This document shows, one piece after another, positions 35,599 to 45,203 of a stretch of 64,000 bases of DNA. Made by a program: the position numbers and the translations under genes. Where the stretch lies: positions 186,001-250,000 of the forward strand of contig NZ_SWMS01000006.1 in assembly GCF_005146945.1 (NCBI RefSeq). Reading direction: 5' to 3'. Under the pieces are notes generated by a model, which had not been told where the DNA came from, did not search any database, and saw only the letters and a list, made by a program, of their open reading frames with translations. How positions within the stretch are numbered: position 1 is the first letter of the stretch; each line of letters opens with the position of its first letter. This stretch comes from Prauserella endophytica. Lineage in GTDB: Bacteria > Actinomycetota > Actinomycetes > Mycobacteriales > Pseudonocardiaceae.

Positions 35599-36924
35599 AT
35601 GTCGGCACTGGGGACGAGAACCCGTCTCGGTTACTCGCTCGGCTCGTTCGTCACCGGCGCCTTCGGCACGGTGCCCGGGTTGCTGTTGCTGCCGTACCTG
35701 ACAGACACGATGGCCGTGCCCGCCGCCGCGGCGGGCGCCATCGTGCTGCTGCCCAAGGCGTGGGACGTGCTGTTCAACCCCGTCGCCGGCCGGATCTCCG
35801 ACGCGGGCCTGGCCAAGCGGGGCAGCAGGCGGCGCTCGCTGCTTCTCGGCGGGCTGGTGCTGGCGGTGTTCTTCGCGGCGTTGTTCGCCCACCCCGGCTT
35901 CGCCAACGTGGGCCTCGACTCCGCCTACGTGGTGCTGATGTTCTTCGTGTGCGCCACGGCGTTCGCGTTCTTCCAGGTGCCGTTCAACGCGCTGCCCGCG
36001 GAGCTGACCGAGGGCTATCACGAGCGCACCCGGATCACCACGTGGCGGATCGGCGTGCTGGCCCTGGCGATCCTCGTCTCCGGTGCCGTGGCCCCGGCGA
36101 TCGCCGAGTCGATCGGCGGCGTCGACGGCTACCGGGTGATGGGCGTATTCGTCGCCGTGCTGATCGTCATGGGCACGCTGTCGGTGTACTTCGGCATCAA
36201 GGGCGCGCCCGCGGGCAAGCTGCTGCAGCCGAGCCCGACCTGGCGCGAGCTGTTCGACACGATGAAGGAGTGGAAGCCCTTCCGCTGGCTGCTGAGTGTC
36301 TACTTCGTCCAGTCGCTGGGCGTGGCGACGCTGCTGGCCGGGGTGAGCTACGTGGCCCGGTACGTGCTGGGCGACGCCGGCCTGCAGTCGATGCTGTTCG
36401 CCGGGTTCGTCGGTCCGGCGCTGCTGGTGATGCCGCTGTGGGACCGGCTGGGCCGCTCCGGCGGGAAGCTCGTGGGCTTCCGCGTCGCCACGGCGGCGTT
36501 CGCGGTGGCGTTGCTGGGCCTGGTGTTCGCGCAGTCGCTGCCGACCGCGGTGGTGTTCGCCTTCGTCGCGCTCGCCGGGGTCGGTTACGCGGGCATCCAG
36601 GTGTTCCCGCTCGCGATCCTGCCGGACCTCATCTCGGCGGAGGAGGAGCGGACGGGCGCCACGCGCGCCGGGATCACCGCGGGTGTGTGGACGGCGGCGG
36701 AGACGCTCGGTCTCGCGCTGGGCCCCGGCCTGTTCGGCCTCGTGCTCGCCACGGGCGGCTATCTGTCCAGTGTGGACTCCTCAGCCGCCCAGCCGGACAG
36801 CGCGATCACCGCGATCACGCTCGGCTTCTCGGCGCTGCCCGCCGTGCTGATCCTGCTCGGCATCCCGCTGCTGCGGCGTAGCGTGCTCGAGACCGACCGC
36901 AGGCCCGCGGAGGCCGGGGCATGA
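35599..36924 (+). CDS. MFS/GPH-type transporter (MelB-like)
   Basis: 441 residues with about 12 hydrophobic helices. The opening LGYSLGSFVTGAFGTVPGLLLLPYLTD and the loop KAWDVLFNPVAGRISDAG with AKRGSRRRSLLLGG match the glycoside-pentoside-hexuronide:cation symporter family of the MFS. ATG 35599 follows GGAGGA. Its stop overlaps the next gene's start (ATGA), so the transporter and the PLP decarboxylase are translationally coupled and probably work on one substrate. Substrate is not evident. Confidence 0.85.
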   Translation: MSALGTRTRLGYSLGSFVTGAFGTVPGLLLLPYLTDTMAVPAAAAGAIVLLPKAWDVLFNPVAGRISDAGLAKRGSRRRSLLLGGLVLAVFFAALFAHPGFANVGLDSAYVVLMFFVCATAFAFFQVPFNALPAELTEGYHERTRITTWRIGVLALAILVSGAVAPAIAESIGGVDGYRVMGVFVAVLIVMGTLSVYFGIKGAPAGKLLQPSPTWRELFDTMKEWKPFRWLLSVYFVQSLGVATLLAGVSYVARYVLGDAGLQSMLFAGFVGPALLVMPLWDRLGRSGGKLVGFRVATAAFAVALLGLVFAQSLPTAVVFAFVALAGVGYAGIQVFPLAILPDLISAEEERTGATRAGITAGVWTAAETLGLALGPGLFGLVLATGGYLSSVDSSAAQPDSAITAITLGFSALPAVLILLGIPLLRRSVLETDRRPAEAGA

Positions 36925-38348
36925 GCGCCGAGAACGTGCTCGCCGAGGTGGCGGCGCTGCGCGACGGCGACCTGCCCACCCACGGCGGCCGCACGCTGGC
37001 CTACGTCTACGACAGCGGGCTCGCCGGGCTCGACGAGCTCGGCGCGAAGGCCCACGCGCTCGCCTCGTCGGCCAACGGCCTCGACCCGACGGCGTTCCCG
37101 AGCCTGCTGCGCATGGAGAACGACCTCGTGGCCGCCGCGGCGGCGCTCCTCGGCGGCACGCCGGAGACCGTCGGCTCGGTGACCTCGGGCGGCACGGAGT
37201 CGTGCCTGCTCGCCGTGCTCGCCGCGCGCGAGGGCCGCCGCGACGTCGCGGAGCCGAACATGGTGCTGCCCACCACCGTGCACGCCGCGTTCCGCAAGGC
37301 GGCGCACCTGTTCGGCGTCCGCGCGGTGGACGTGCCCGTCGACCCGGTGACGTTCCGCGCCGACCCGGAGGCGATGGCGGCGGCCATCGACGAGAACACG
37401 GTCCTGGTGGTGGCGAGCGCGCCGTCCTACGCCCACGGCGTGGTGGACCCCGTCGCCGAGATCGCGCGGGCGGCCTCGGCGAAGGGCGTGCGCCTGCACG
37501 TCGACGCGTGCATCGGCGGCTGGGTGCTGCCGTACCTGCGGCGCGCCGGTGCGACCGTCCCGCCGTTCGACTTCACGGTCCCCGGCGTCACCAGCATCTC
37601 CGTGGACCTGCACAAGTACGCCTACTGTCACAAGGGCGTCTCGGTGCTGCTGCACGCCGATGCGAGCCTGCGCCGGGGTCACTACTTCGCGAGCGCCGAC
37701 TGGCCCGGGTACACGATGCTCAACACCACGCTGCAGTCGACGCGCTCGGGCGGCCCGCTCGCCGCGGCGTGGGCGGTGGTGCGCCACGTCGGCGACGCCG
37801 GGTACGAGCGGCTCGCCCGCGACACGCTGGCCGCCGTGGCGGAGATCCGCGCCGGGGTGGAGAAGGTCGACGGCCTGCGCGTGCTGGGCTCCCCTGACTC
37901 GACACTGCTGGCGCTCGCGCTCGAAGGGGATCCCGGGTTCGACCTGTTCACCGTGGCCGACGAGATGAAGGACCGCGGCTGGTACGTGCAGCCGCAGTTC
38001 GCGCACGGCGCCTCGCCCGCCAACCTGCACCTGACGATCACGGCGGCCAACCGGGGCGGCGAGGCGGCGTTCGTCGCCGACCTCGCCGCCTCCGTCGCCG
38101 CCGCGCGCAAGGCGGGTCCTGTGGTGGTGGGCGGGGAACTGGAGCAGCTGATCGCCGCGCTCGACCCCGAGCAGCTGACGCCCGAGCAGTTCGAGGGCCT
38201 GCTCGCCGGGGCCGGCCTCACCGGCGGCGCCGGGCTGCCGGAGCGGATGGCACAGATCAACGCGCTGCTCGCCGTCGCGCCCGCGCGCCTGCGGGAACGA
38301 CTGCTCCTCGAGTTCCTCGGGCTGCTCTACCGCCCGCCGTCGCGGTGA
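36921..38348 (+). CDS. PLP-dependent decarboxylase/lyase, sphingosine-1-phosphate lyase-like
   Basis: 475 residues, fold type I. GSVTSGGTESCLLAVLAARE binds the cofactor phosphate, HVDACIGGWVLPYL holds the Asp that pairs with the pyridine nitrogen, and the Schiff-base lysine is in SVDLHKYAYCHKGVSVLL. This combination resembles sphingosine-1-phosphate lyase and related group II decarboxylases rather than glutamate decarboxylase. A C-terminal extension of about 90 residues follows the catalytic core. It is coupled to the upstream transporter. Its 3' end overlaps the convergent methyltransferase by 22 bp. Substrate could be a phosphorylated amino alcohol or amino acid. Confidence 0.8.
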   Translation: MSAENVLAEVAALRDGDLPTHGGRTLAYVYDSGLAGLDELGAKAHALASSANGLDPTAFPSLLRMENDLVAAAAALLGGTPETVGSVTSGGTESCLLAVLAAREGRRDVAEPNMVLPTTVHAAFRKAAHLFGVRAVDVPVDPVTFRADPEAMAAAIDENTVLVVASAPSYAHGVVDPVAEIARAASAKGVRLHVDACIGGWVLPYLRRAGATVPPFDFTVPGVTSISVDLHKYAYCHKGVSVLLHADASLRRGHYFASADWPGYTMLNTTLQSTRSGGPLAAAWAVVRHVGDAGYERLARDTLAAVAEIRAGVEKVDGLRVLGSPDSTLLALALEGDPGFDLFTVADEMKDRGWYVQPQFAHGASPANLHLTITAANRGGEAAFVADLAASVAAARKAGPVVVGGELEQLIAALDPEQLTPEQFEGLLAGAGLTGGAGLPERMAQINALLAVAPARLRERLLLEFLGLLYRPPSR

Positions 38349-39139
38349 CCGACGCCGATCAACGAGCTGCCGTCGAGCGTGTCGATCCCGGCCTCGCGGA
38401 GCCCGTCGAGGAACCGCGCCCGCACGCGCTCAAGAGCCTCGGGCCCGAGGCCCTGGACGAACCCGCGCATCGCCGCGCCGAGGTAGAACGTCCACGCGTC
38501 GTCGGGATGCAGCGGCTGGACGTACCGCACCTGGTGCACGGTGATGTCGCGCAGCCCGAGCGAGGACAGCCACGCGCTGAGCTTCTCCTCGGTGTCGACC
38601 CGCTCGCTCGCGTTCGGCTTGCCCGCCTGCCCGGCGAGTTCCGGTCGTTCGGGAAGGGCGGCGTCGCGGCCCACCGGGACGATGCGCGCCATCCCATCCG
38701 CCAGCCACGTGCTGACCGCGAACCGCCCACCCGGCCGCAGCCTGCCCACCAGCGTGCGCGCGCCCTCGTCCATGTCCGGGAAGAAGAACACGCCGTACGC
38801 CGACTGCACCACGTCGTAGGGCCCGCCGTCGTGGCTGAGCACGTCGGCGGTCTCGAAGCGCGCCTGCGTCAGGCCCAAAGCCTCCGCCTCGCGTGCGCCC
38901 CGATCGACGAGCCGCTCGGCCAGGTCCACGGCGTGCACCACACCAGCCGGGCCGACGGCGCGGGCGGCGGGAATCGCGGAGGCACCCGCGCCGCAGCACG
39001 CGTCGAGCACCCGCTCGCCGGGCGCCGGCCGCGACACCGCCGTGAGGAGCTCGCCCAGCGGACGCCACAACCTCGCCGACCACAGTGCGAACTCGTCGTG
39101 CGCGGCGCTGAAGACGTCGCCGACGCCACCGGCGCTCAC
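38327..39139 (-). CDS. SAM-dependent methyltransferase in the Zur operon
   Basis: 270 residues, class I. Motif I is [16 protein letters not shown], then [12 protein letters not shown] and post-motif [21 protein letters not shown] is motif IV. This resembles UbiE/MenG-like small-molecule methyltransferases. GTG 39139 overlaps the stop of rpmF (GTGA), so it is translationally coupled to the zinc-starvation ribosomal protein operon. Its substrate is unknown; the coupling suggests either a zinc-starvation metabolite or a modification of the ribosome or translation apparatus, which would be novel. Confidence 0.75.
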   Translation of the reverse strand: MSAGGVGDVFSAAHDEFALWSARLWRPLGELLTAVSRPAPGERVLDACCGAGASAIPAARAVGPAGVVHAVDLAERLVDRGAREAEALGLTQARFETADVLSHDGGPYDVVQSAYGVFFFPDMDEGARTLVGRLRPGGRFAVSTWLADGMARIVPVGRDAALPERPELAGQAGKPNASERVDTEEKLSAWLSSLGLRDITVHQVRYVQPLHPDDAWTFYLGAAMRGFVQGLGPEALERVRARFLDGLREAGIDTLDGSSLIGVGHRDGGR

Positions 39140-39297
39140 CGGCCGAACCGCTGGAAGTGCTTGACGAGCCTGCGCGGCACGAGCATCCGCTCGCCCTCCA
39201 CCGTGATCGGCACCAGGTCGGGCGGCGTGGCCTTCCACTGCGACCGGCGCGAACGGGTGTTGCTGCGCGACATCCTGCGCTTGGGAACGGCCATCAT
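39136..39297 (-). CDS. rpmF: Ribosomal protein bL32, zinc-independent (C-) form
   Basis: 53 residues beginning [20 protein letters not shown]. The paired CxxC zinc motifs of ordinary bL32 are absent; the C-terminal half reads [15 protein letters not shown] with no cysteine. ATG 39297 overlaps the rpmE2 stop (ATGA). It should replace the zinc-binding bL32 when zinc is scarce, freeing zinc. It is the third gene of the Zur-box operon. Confidence 0.9.
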   Translation of the reverse strand: MMAVPKRRMSRSNTRSRRSQWKATPPDLVPITVEGERMLVPRRLVKHFQRFGR

Positions 39298-39547
39298 CGC
39301 CTGCCCTTCCGCGTGCCGTAGCGGCGGTGGAACTTCTCGACCTGACCCGCGGAGTCCATGATACGGCGCGTGCCGGTCCAGAACGGGTGCGACCACGCGC
39401 TCACGTCGACGAGCACGAGCGGGTAGGTGTTGCCGTCGCTCCACTCGATGGTGCGCTCCGACGTGATGGTGGAGCGGGTGAGGAAGGCGTCGCCGGTGGC
39501 GGAGTCCTTGAACACCACGGGGTGGTAGTCGGGATGGATGCCGGGTT

Positions 39548-39551
<4 letters not shown>
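39294..39551 (-). CDS. rpmE2: Ribosomal protein bL31 type B, zinc-independent
   Basis: 85 residues, type B bL31 ([40 protein letters not shown]). The CxxC zinc site of type A bL31 is missing and no cysteine is present. GTG 39551 overlaps the mrf stop (GTGA), and the stop overlaps rpmF. It replaces the zinc-binding form in the large subunit under zinc limitation. Controlled by the Zur box at 40817. Confidence 0.95.
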
Positions 39552-40801
<1,250 letters not shown>

Positions 40802-40816
40802 GTCGTGTACTGTAAA

Positions 40817-40831
40817 TGAAAACGGTTATCA
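40817..40831. promoter_or_regulatory. Zur box
   Basis: TGAAAACGGTTATCA is an imperfect palindrome (one mismatch pair) lying in the 50-bp gap between mrf (start 40801) and rpmB (start 40852). It matches the actinobacterial Zur consensus (TGA-AA-N-GTT--TCA type) and would repress both directions when zinc is replete. Confidence 0.85.
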
Positions 40832-40851
40832 ATATCAAGGAGGGAGGGTGT

Positions 40852-41088
40852 GTGTCCGCGATCTGCCAGGTCACCGGCCGCAAACCAGGGTTCGGCAAAC
40901 AGGTCTCGCACTCCCACCGCCGCACGTCGCGGCGCTGGGACGTCAACGTGCAGACGCGCAGGTACTGGGTGCCGAGCGAGAACCGCTGGGTGCGCCTGCG
41001 CGTGTCGGTGAAGGGCATGAAGACGATCGACAAGCGCGGGATCGACGCCGTGGTCGCCGAGCTGCGCGCGAAGGGGGTCAAGCTCTGA
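40852..41088 (+). CDS. rpmB: Ribosomal protein bL28, zinc-independent form
   Basis: 78 residues starting [29 protein letters not shown]. In parts: [14 protein letters not shown] and [17 protein letters not shown]. Only one of the CxxC cysteines remains (Cys-Gln-Val-Thr), so it cannot form the zinc ribbon. GTG 40852 follows AAGGAGGGAGGG; the ATG at 40816 lies inside the Zur box and is not used. It is the first gene of the plus-strand Zur operon. Confidence 0.95.
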   Translation: MSAICQVTGRKPGFGKQVSHSHRRTSRRWDVNVQTRRYWVPSENRWVRLRVSVKGMKTIDKRGIDAVVAELRAKGVKL

Positions 41089-41089
41089 C

Positions 41090-41254
41090 ATGGCCCGCAA
41101 CGACGTCCGGCCGATCATCAAGCTCCGGTCCACCGCAGGCACCGGCTACACCTACGTGACCAGGAAGAACCGCCGCAACGACCCCGATCGCATGGTGCTG
41201 CGCAAGTACGACCCGCGCGCCCGCCGCCACGTCGAGTTCCGCGAGGAGCGCTGA
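41090..41254 (+). CDS. rpmG: Ribosomal protein bL33, zinc-independent form
   Basis: 54 residues ([20 protein letters not shown] at the start, [17 protein letters not shown] at the end). The ordinary zinc-ribbon cysteines are absent. ATG 41090 lies one base after the rpmB stop and its own stop overlaps the rpsN start (TGATG). It replaces the zinc-binding bL33 under zinc limitation. Confidence 0.95.
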   Translation: MARNDVRPIIKLRSTAGTGYTYVTRKNRRNDPDRMVLRKYDPRARRHVEFREER

Positions 41255-41559
41255 TGGCCAAGAAGTCGAAGATCGCCCGCAACGAGCAGCGCAGGACGAT
41301 CGCCGCCCGGTACGCGGAGCGCCGTGCGGAGCTGAAGGCCGTGATCCGCTCGCCGCGGTCCACCCCGGAGGAGAAGGCAGCCGCCGTCTCCGCGCTGCAG
41401 GCGATGCCGCGCGACGCCAGCCGCACGCGTATCCGCAACCGCGACGCCGTGGACGGCCGCCCGCGCGGGTACTTCCGCGCGTTCGGCCTCTCCCGGATCC
41501 GGCTGCGGGAGATGGCGCACCGGGGCGAGCTGCCCGGCGTGAGCAAGTCGAGCTGGTGA
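41254..41559 (+). CDS. rpsN: Ribosomal protein uS14, zinc-independent form
   Basis: 101 residues ([40 protein letters not shown]). This is the longer cysteine-free uS14 that substitutes for the short zinc-binding uS14Z found in most actinobacterial main operons. It overlaps rpmG at its start by one base and lies 8 bp before rpsR. Part of the Zur operon. Confidence 0.95.
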   Translation: MAKKSKIARNEQRRTIAARYAERRAELKAVIRSPRSTPEEKAAAVSALQAMPRDASRTRIRNRDAVDGRPRGYFRAFGLSRIRLREMAHRGELPGVSKSSW

Positions 41560-41567
41560 GGAGCGAC

Positions 41568-41810
41568 ATGGCGAAGACCGACCGGGTGCGTCCCGGCAAG
41601 CGCAAGCGGAACCTGTTGCGGGCCGAGCGCGTGGAGTACGTCGACTGGAAGGACGTCGACCTCCTGCGCAAGTTCATCTCCGACCGGGGCAAGATCCGCG
41701 CCCGGCGGGTCACCGGCCTCACCCCGCAGGAACAGAAGCAGGTCGCCACGGCGATCAAGAACGCCCGTGAGATGGCCCTGCTGCCCTACCCGGCGCCGAA
41801 GCGAGCCTGA
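41568..41810 (+). CDS. rpsR: Ribosomal protein bS18, alternative form
   Basis: 80 residues ([40 protein letters not shown]). It has no cysteine. ATG 41568 is chosen because GAGGAG ends 4 bases before it; GTG 41556 overlaps rpsN and lacks its own site. It is the last gene of the Zur operon and is followed by a large hairpin element (41818-41922) that probably terminates transcription. Confidence 0.95.
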   Translation: MAKTDRVRPGKRKRNLLRAERVEYVDWKDVDLLRKFISDRGKIRARRVTGLTPQEQKQVATAIKNAREMALLPYPAPKRA

Positions 41811-41817
41811 CCAACGG

Positions 41818-41922
41818 CCCCCAAGGCCACCTTTGTTGCTCCCACCCGTCTCCCGCCGCCACCCGAACGGAGACGCTGCGCGCCGTAGTGCTCGGTCCAC
41901 GCAACAAAGGTGGCCTTGGGGG
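41818..41922. repeat. Intergenic nested palindrome element (copy C)
   Basis: CCCCAAGGCCACCTTTGTTGC-type arms at 41818-41839 and 41901-41922 form a perfect 22-bp inverted repeat around a 61-base interior. The interior holds CGTCTCC and GGAGACG as a smaller stem. Its bases 41841-41886 are nearly identical to those of copy B. It follows rpsR by 7 bp and precedes about 270 bp of GC-rich sequence without a recognisable gene before cysG. Confidence 0.9.
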
Positions 41923-42190
41923 GCAGGTCTGCCGCTCCTGTGATGCTGGCCGCACCTTGCGGCCACGGCGGTGCCCTCGGCGCGCCGGCGCCGCACCGCG
42001 TTCGCCGGGTGACCCGCGCCCGAGGCCGCCCGCGGGATCTGGGCCGGTGCGGGAAAAGCCCCGGTCACGGGCGGTTGGGGCCGTGGTCAGGGTGGTCGTC
42101 GGCGATCGGCGCTCCGTGGCCGGGGCGGCACCGCGGGACGCCGCAACCCTGATCGCGCGCCCGCGAACGCCGGGCGGCATGCTTGCACGC

Positions 42191-43420
42191 ATGGCGGACG
42201 AGCAGCACTACCTGGTCGGGCTTGACCTCGCGGGACGCCGCGTGGTCGTGATCGGCGGCGGCACGGTCGCGCAGCGACGGCTGCCGCGGCTGACCAGAGC
42301 CGGTGCCGTGGTGGAGCTGATCTCGCCCGAGACCACCCCATCCGTGAGCGCGATGGCCGACGCCGGTGAGCTCACCTGGCATCGGCGGACCTACCGCGAT
42401 GGCGACCTCGATGGCGCCTGGTACGCGCTGGCGCTCACCGACGACCCCGAGGTCAACGCCGCCGTGTGCGCGGAGGCCGAGCGCTCACGGGTGTTCTGCG
42501 TGCGCGCCGACAACGGCATCGAGGGCAGCGCCGTCACCCCCGCGTCTGGCGAGCACGACGGGCTGCTGCTCGGTGTCCTCTCCGGCGGCAACCCGCGCCG
42601 CTCCGCCGCCGTGCGTGACAGCGTGCTCGACGGCCTGCGCGCGCGTACCGTCGCCGACCCCGGCGAGGACGTCGAACGGGAGCAGGCCGGGGTCGCGCTG
42701 GTCGGCGGAGGGCCCGGCGACCCGGAGCTGATCACCGTCCGTGGCCGCCGCCTGCTGGCAAGGGCCGACGTCGTGGTGGTCGACCGGCTCGCCCCGCGGG
42801 AGCTGCTCGACGAGCTGCCGCCGCACGTCGAGGTGATCGACGCCGCGAAGATCCCCTACGGCCGCGCCGCGAGCCAGGACGTGATCAACAAGGCGCTCGT
42901 CGACAACGCCAGGGCCGGCAAGTTCGTGGTGCGCCTCAAGGGCGGCGACCCCTACGTCTTCGGCCGCGGCTTCGAGGAGGTGCTCGCGTGCGCCGAGGCG
43001 GGGGTGCCCGTCACGGTCGTGCCCGGCATCACCAGCGCCTTCGCCGTGCCCGCCGTCGCCGATGTCCCCGTGACCCACCGCGGCGTGGCCCACGAGGTCG
43101 TGGTCGTCTCCGGCCACGTGCCGCCGGGGCACGAGCAGTCCCTGGTCGACTGGAACGCGCTGGGGCGGTTGCGCGGCACCGTCGTGCTCATGATGGGCGT
43201 GGAGCGGATCGAGCAGTTCGCCGAAGCGCTGGTGAAGGCGGGCCGCCCCGCCGACACGCCGGTCGCGATGATCCAGGACGGCACGATGCGCACCCAGAAG
43301 GTGGTGCGCTCGACGCTCGAGGAGATCGCGGTGGACGCCGCGGCGGCCGGGATCAAACCGCCCGCCGTGACCGTGATCGGACCGGTCGCCGACGTCGGCG
43401 CCCTGGTTCAGCGCTCGTAG
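42191..43420 (+). CDS. cysG: Siroheme synthase: uroporphyrinogen methyltransferase with precorrin-2 dehydrogenase/ferrochelatase
   Basis: 409 residues, two modules. The N-terminal NAD-dependent dehydrogenase/ferrochelatase (about 1-150) shows YLVGLDLAGRRVVVIGGG and SGGNPRRSAAVRD. The C-terminal uroporphyrinogen-III C-methyltransferase (about 160-405) shows LVGGGPGDPELITVRG, VVVVDRLA, RLKGGDPYVFGRG, VVPGITSAFAVPA and PVTHRG. Together they make siroheme for sulfite and nitrite reductases. ATG 42191 is preferred; ATG 42179 is possible. No promoter element was recognised. Its 3' end overlaps the convergent alpha/beta hydrolase by 13 bp. Confidence 0.9.
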   Translation: MADEQHYLVGLDLAGRRVVVIGGGTVAQRRLPRLTRAGAVVELISPETTPSVSAMADAGELTWHRRTYRDGDLDGAWYALALTDDPEVNAAVCAEAERSRVFCVRADNGIEGSAVTPASGEHDGLLLGVLSGGNPRRSAAVRDSVLDGLRARTVADPGEDVEREQAGVALVGGGPGDPELITVRGRRLLARADVVVVDRLAPRELLDELPPHVEVIDAAKIPYGRAASQDVINKALVDNARAGKFVVRLKGGDPYVFGRGFEEVLACAEAGVPVTVVPGITSAFAVPAVADVPVTHRGVAHEVVVVSGHVPPGHEQSLVDWNALGRLRGTVVLMMGVERIEQFAEALVKAGRPADTPVAMIQDGTMRTQKVVRSTLEEIAVDAAAAGIKPPAVTVIGPVADVGALVQRS

Positions 43421-44283
43421 CGGTCGCGGACGAACCCGGTGATCCGCTCGGTCAGCCGCGCCGGGTCGAAGCGGAGCTCCACCGGACTGCGGGCCTGGAC
43501 GAACTCGGCGTCCGGGAGGTCGGCCGCGAGCGTGTCGGCGTCGCCGAAGGGGTGGATCGGGTCGCGCTGGTGGCCGATCACCAGCGCCGGGATCCGGATC
43601 TCCCCGCGCACCGACCTCGGCGGCGCGATCCGGCCGAAGAACACGCCGTGCAGCAGCGCGGCCATCGCCGCCGGGCGCTGGTCGAGCGTGTCGGTGACGA
43701 CGTCGACCCACTGGTTGCCGTGCGGGACCCGGCGGGCGAGCGCGCCCACCGCGCGAACCGTGACCGGCAGGAAGCGCGCGGCGAACAGCAGCGGGCCGAA
43801 CGTGAGCAGCCCGGCCACGATGGCGTTGTCCAGCACCGGCATCTCGACGATCAGCCCCTGCACGCGCTCGGGCGCCTCGACGGCGACCTCCAGAGCGACG
43901 TTGGCGCCCAGCGACGTCCCGCCGACCACGGCGCGCTCGATGCCGAGGTGGTCGAGCAGGGCGACCGTCTGCTCCGCGAACGCGGGCATCGAGTACAGCC
44001 ACGAGTCGGCGGGCCGGTCGGAGTCGCCGTGCCCGAGCAGGTCGAGCGTCACCACGCGGAAGCCGTCGGCGGCGAGCTTGCGGGCCAGCGGCGCGTGCAT
44101 ACGGCGGCTGAACATGATCCCGTGCGTCAGCACCACGACGTCGGGGCCCGAGCCGTACTCGGTGTAGGCGAGGCGGTGTCCGTCGAGGCCGCCGAACTCG
44201 AACGAGCCCACCAGCTCCAGTGGCCGGGGCGGGCGCCGGCGCGGGGCGGGTAGCGGCTCGTCGAGTGCCGTGACGCTGGTCAT
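43408..44283 (-). CDS. Alpha/beta-hydrolase
   Basis: 291 residues. Oxyanion-hole segment LTHGIMFSRRMH, nucleophile elbow VVGGTSLGANVALE with Ser in GTSLG, the acid in VIGHQRDPIHPFG, and a probable catalytic-His region after it. A cap domain lies between about 150 and 220. The N-terminus is basic and Pro-rich. ATG 44283. It is divergent from the enoyl-CoA hydratase and convergent with cysG. It is an esterase, lipase or lactonase by family; substrate unknown. Confidence 0.8.
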   Translation of the reverse strand: MTSVTALDEPLPAPRRRPPRPLELVGSFEFGGLDGHRLAYTEYGSGPDVVVLTHGIMFSRRMHAPLARKLAADGFRVVTLDLLGHGDSDRPADSWLYSMPAFAEQTVALLDHLGIERAVVGGTSLGANVALEVAVEAPERVQGLIVEMPVLDNAIVAGLLTFGPLLFAARFLPVTVRAVGALARRVPHGNQWVDVVTDTLDQRPAAMAALLHGVFFGRIAPPRSVRGEIRIPALVIGHQRDPIHPFGDADTLAADLPDAEFVQARSPVELRFDPARLTERITGFVRDRYER

Positions 44284-44339
44284 GGGCTCAGGCTAACGTG
44301 ACTGGCCGCCCCGGCACGGCGTACGTCAGGATGACACCC

Positions 44340-45191
44340 ATGACCGATCCCGCCGGAAACGCCGAAAACCTGCAGAACCTGGTGTCGCTCAAGGTGGAGC
44401 GAGCCGGGCACGTCGCGGAGGTGACGCTGCTCGGCCCCTCGAAGGGCAACGCCATGGGCCCCGACTTCTGGCGGGAGCTGCCGCTGGTCTTCCGCGCGCT
44501 CGACGACGACCCCGAGGTCAGGGCGATCGTGCTGACCGGCAGCGGCGCGCACTTCTCCTACGGGCTCGACCTGCCCGCGATGCTGCCCGGCTGGTCCGAG
44601 TACCTCGCCGGGGACGCGCAGGCGGGGCCGAGGACGAAGTTCCTCGCCGAGATCCGCAGGCTCCAGGAGTCCGTGGGCGCCGTCGCCGCCACCCGGAAGC
44701 CCGTGATCGCCGCGGTGTCCGGCTGGTGCATCGGCGGCGGGGTCGACGTGATCGCCGCCGCCGACATCCGGCTGGCCAGCGCCGACGCGAAGTTCAGCGT
44801 CCGCGAGGTCAAGGTCGCGATCGTGGCCGACCTCGGCAGCCTCCAGCGCCTGGCCGGGATCATCGGCGAGGGGCACCTGCGCGAGCTCGCGTTCACCGGC
44901 CGCGACATCGACGCCGCGCGCGCCGAGAGGATCGGCCTCGTCAACGACGTCTACCCGGACCAGGACGCCGTGCTCGCCGCGGCCAGGGAGCTGGCGAACG
45001 AGATCGCCGCCAACCCTCCGCTGGTCGTGCAGGGGGTCAAGGACGTACTGTCCGTCGGCGCCGGACAGCGGGTCGAGGCCGGGCTGCGGTACGTCTCGGC
45101 CTGGAACGCCGCGTTCCTGCCCAGCAAGGACCTCGGCGAGGCGGTACAAGCATTCATGGAACGGCGGGCCCCCCAGTTCAGGGGCGAGTGA
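44340..45191 (+). CDS. Enoyl-CoA hydratase/isomerase (crotonase) family
   Basis: 283 residues. The oxyanion hole is built by HFSYGLDLPAML and AAVSGWCIGGGVDVIAAADIRL (parts: SGWCIGGGVDVIAAADI). The residue after the second Gly run, and VREVKVAIVADLGSLQRL, matches the dienoyl-CoA isomerase-like branch with an Asp in place of one catalytic Glu. ATG 44340 follows AGG by 9 bases; ATG 44331 is possible. It is followed 12 bp later by an acyl-CoA synthetase, suggesting one fatty-acid or aromatic-acid degradation unit. Confidence 0.85.
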   Translation: MTDPAGNAENLQNLVSLKVERAGHVAEVTLLGPSKGNAMGPDFWRELPLVFRALDDDPEVRAIVLTGSGAHFSYGLDLPAMLPGWSEYLAGDAQAGPRTKFLAEIRRLQESVGAVAATRKPVIAAVSGWCIGGGVDVIAAADIRLASADAKFSVREVKVAIVADLGSLQRLAGIIGEGHLRELAFTGRDIDAARAERIGLVNDVYPDQDAVLAAARELANEIAANPPLVVQGVKDVLSVGAGQRVEAGLRYVSAWNAAFLPSKDLGEAVQAFMERRAPQFRGE

Positions 45192-45203
45192 GAGAGGGAG
45201 ATC

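Noticed and set aside
41923-42190. Cobalamin riboswitch before cysG
   Set aside because: No conserved B12-box-like or stem pattern could be recognised; the region is only GC-rich.
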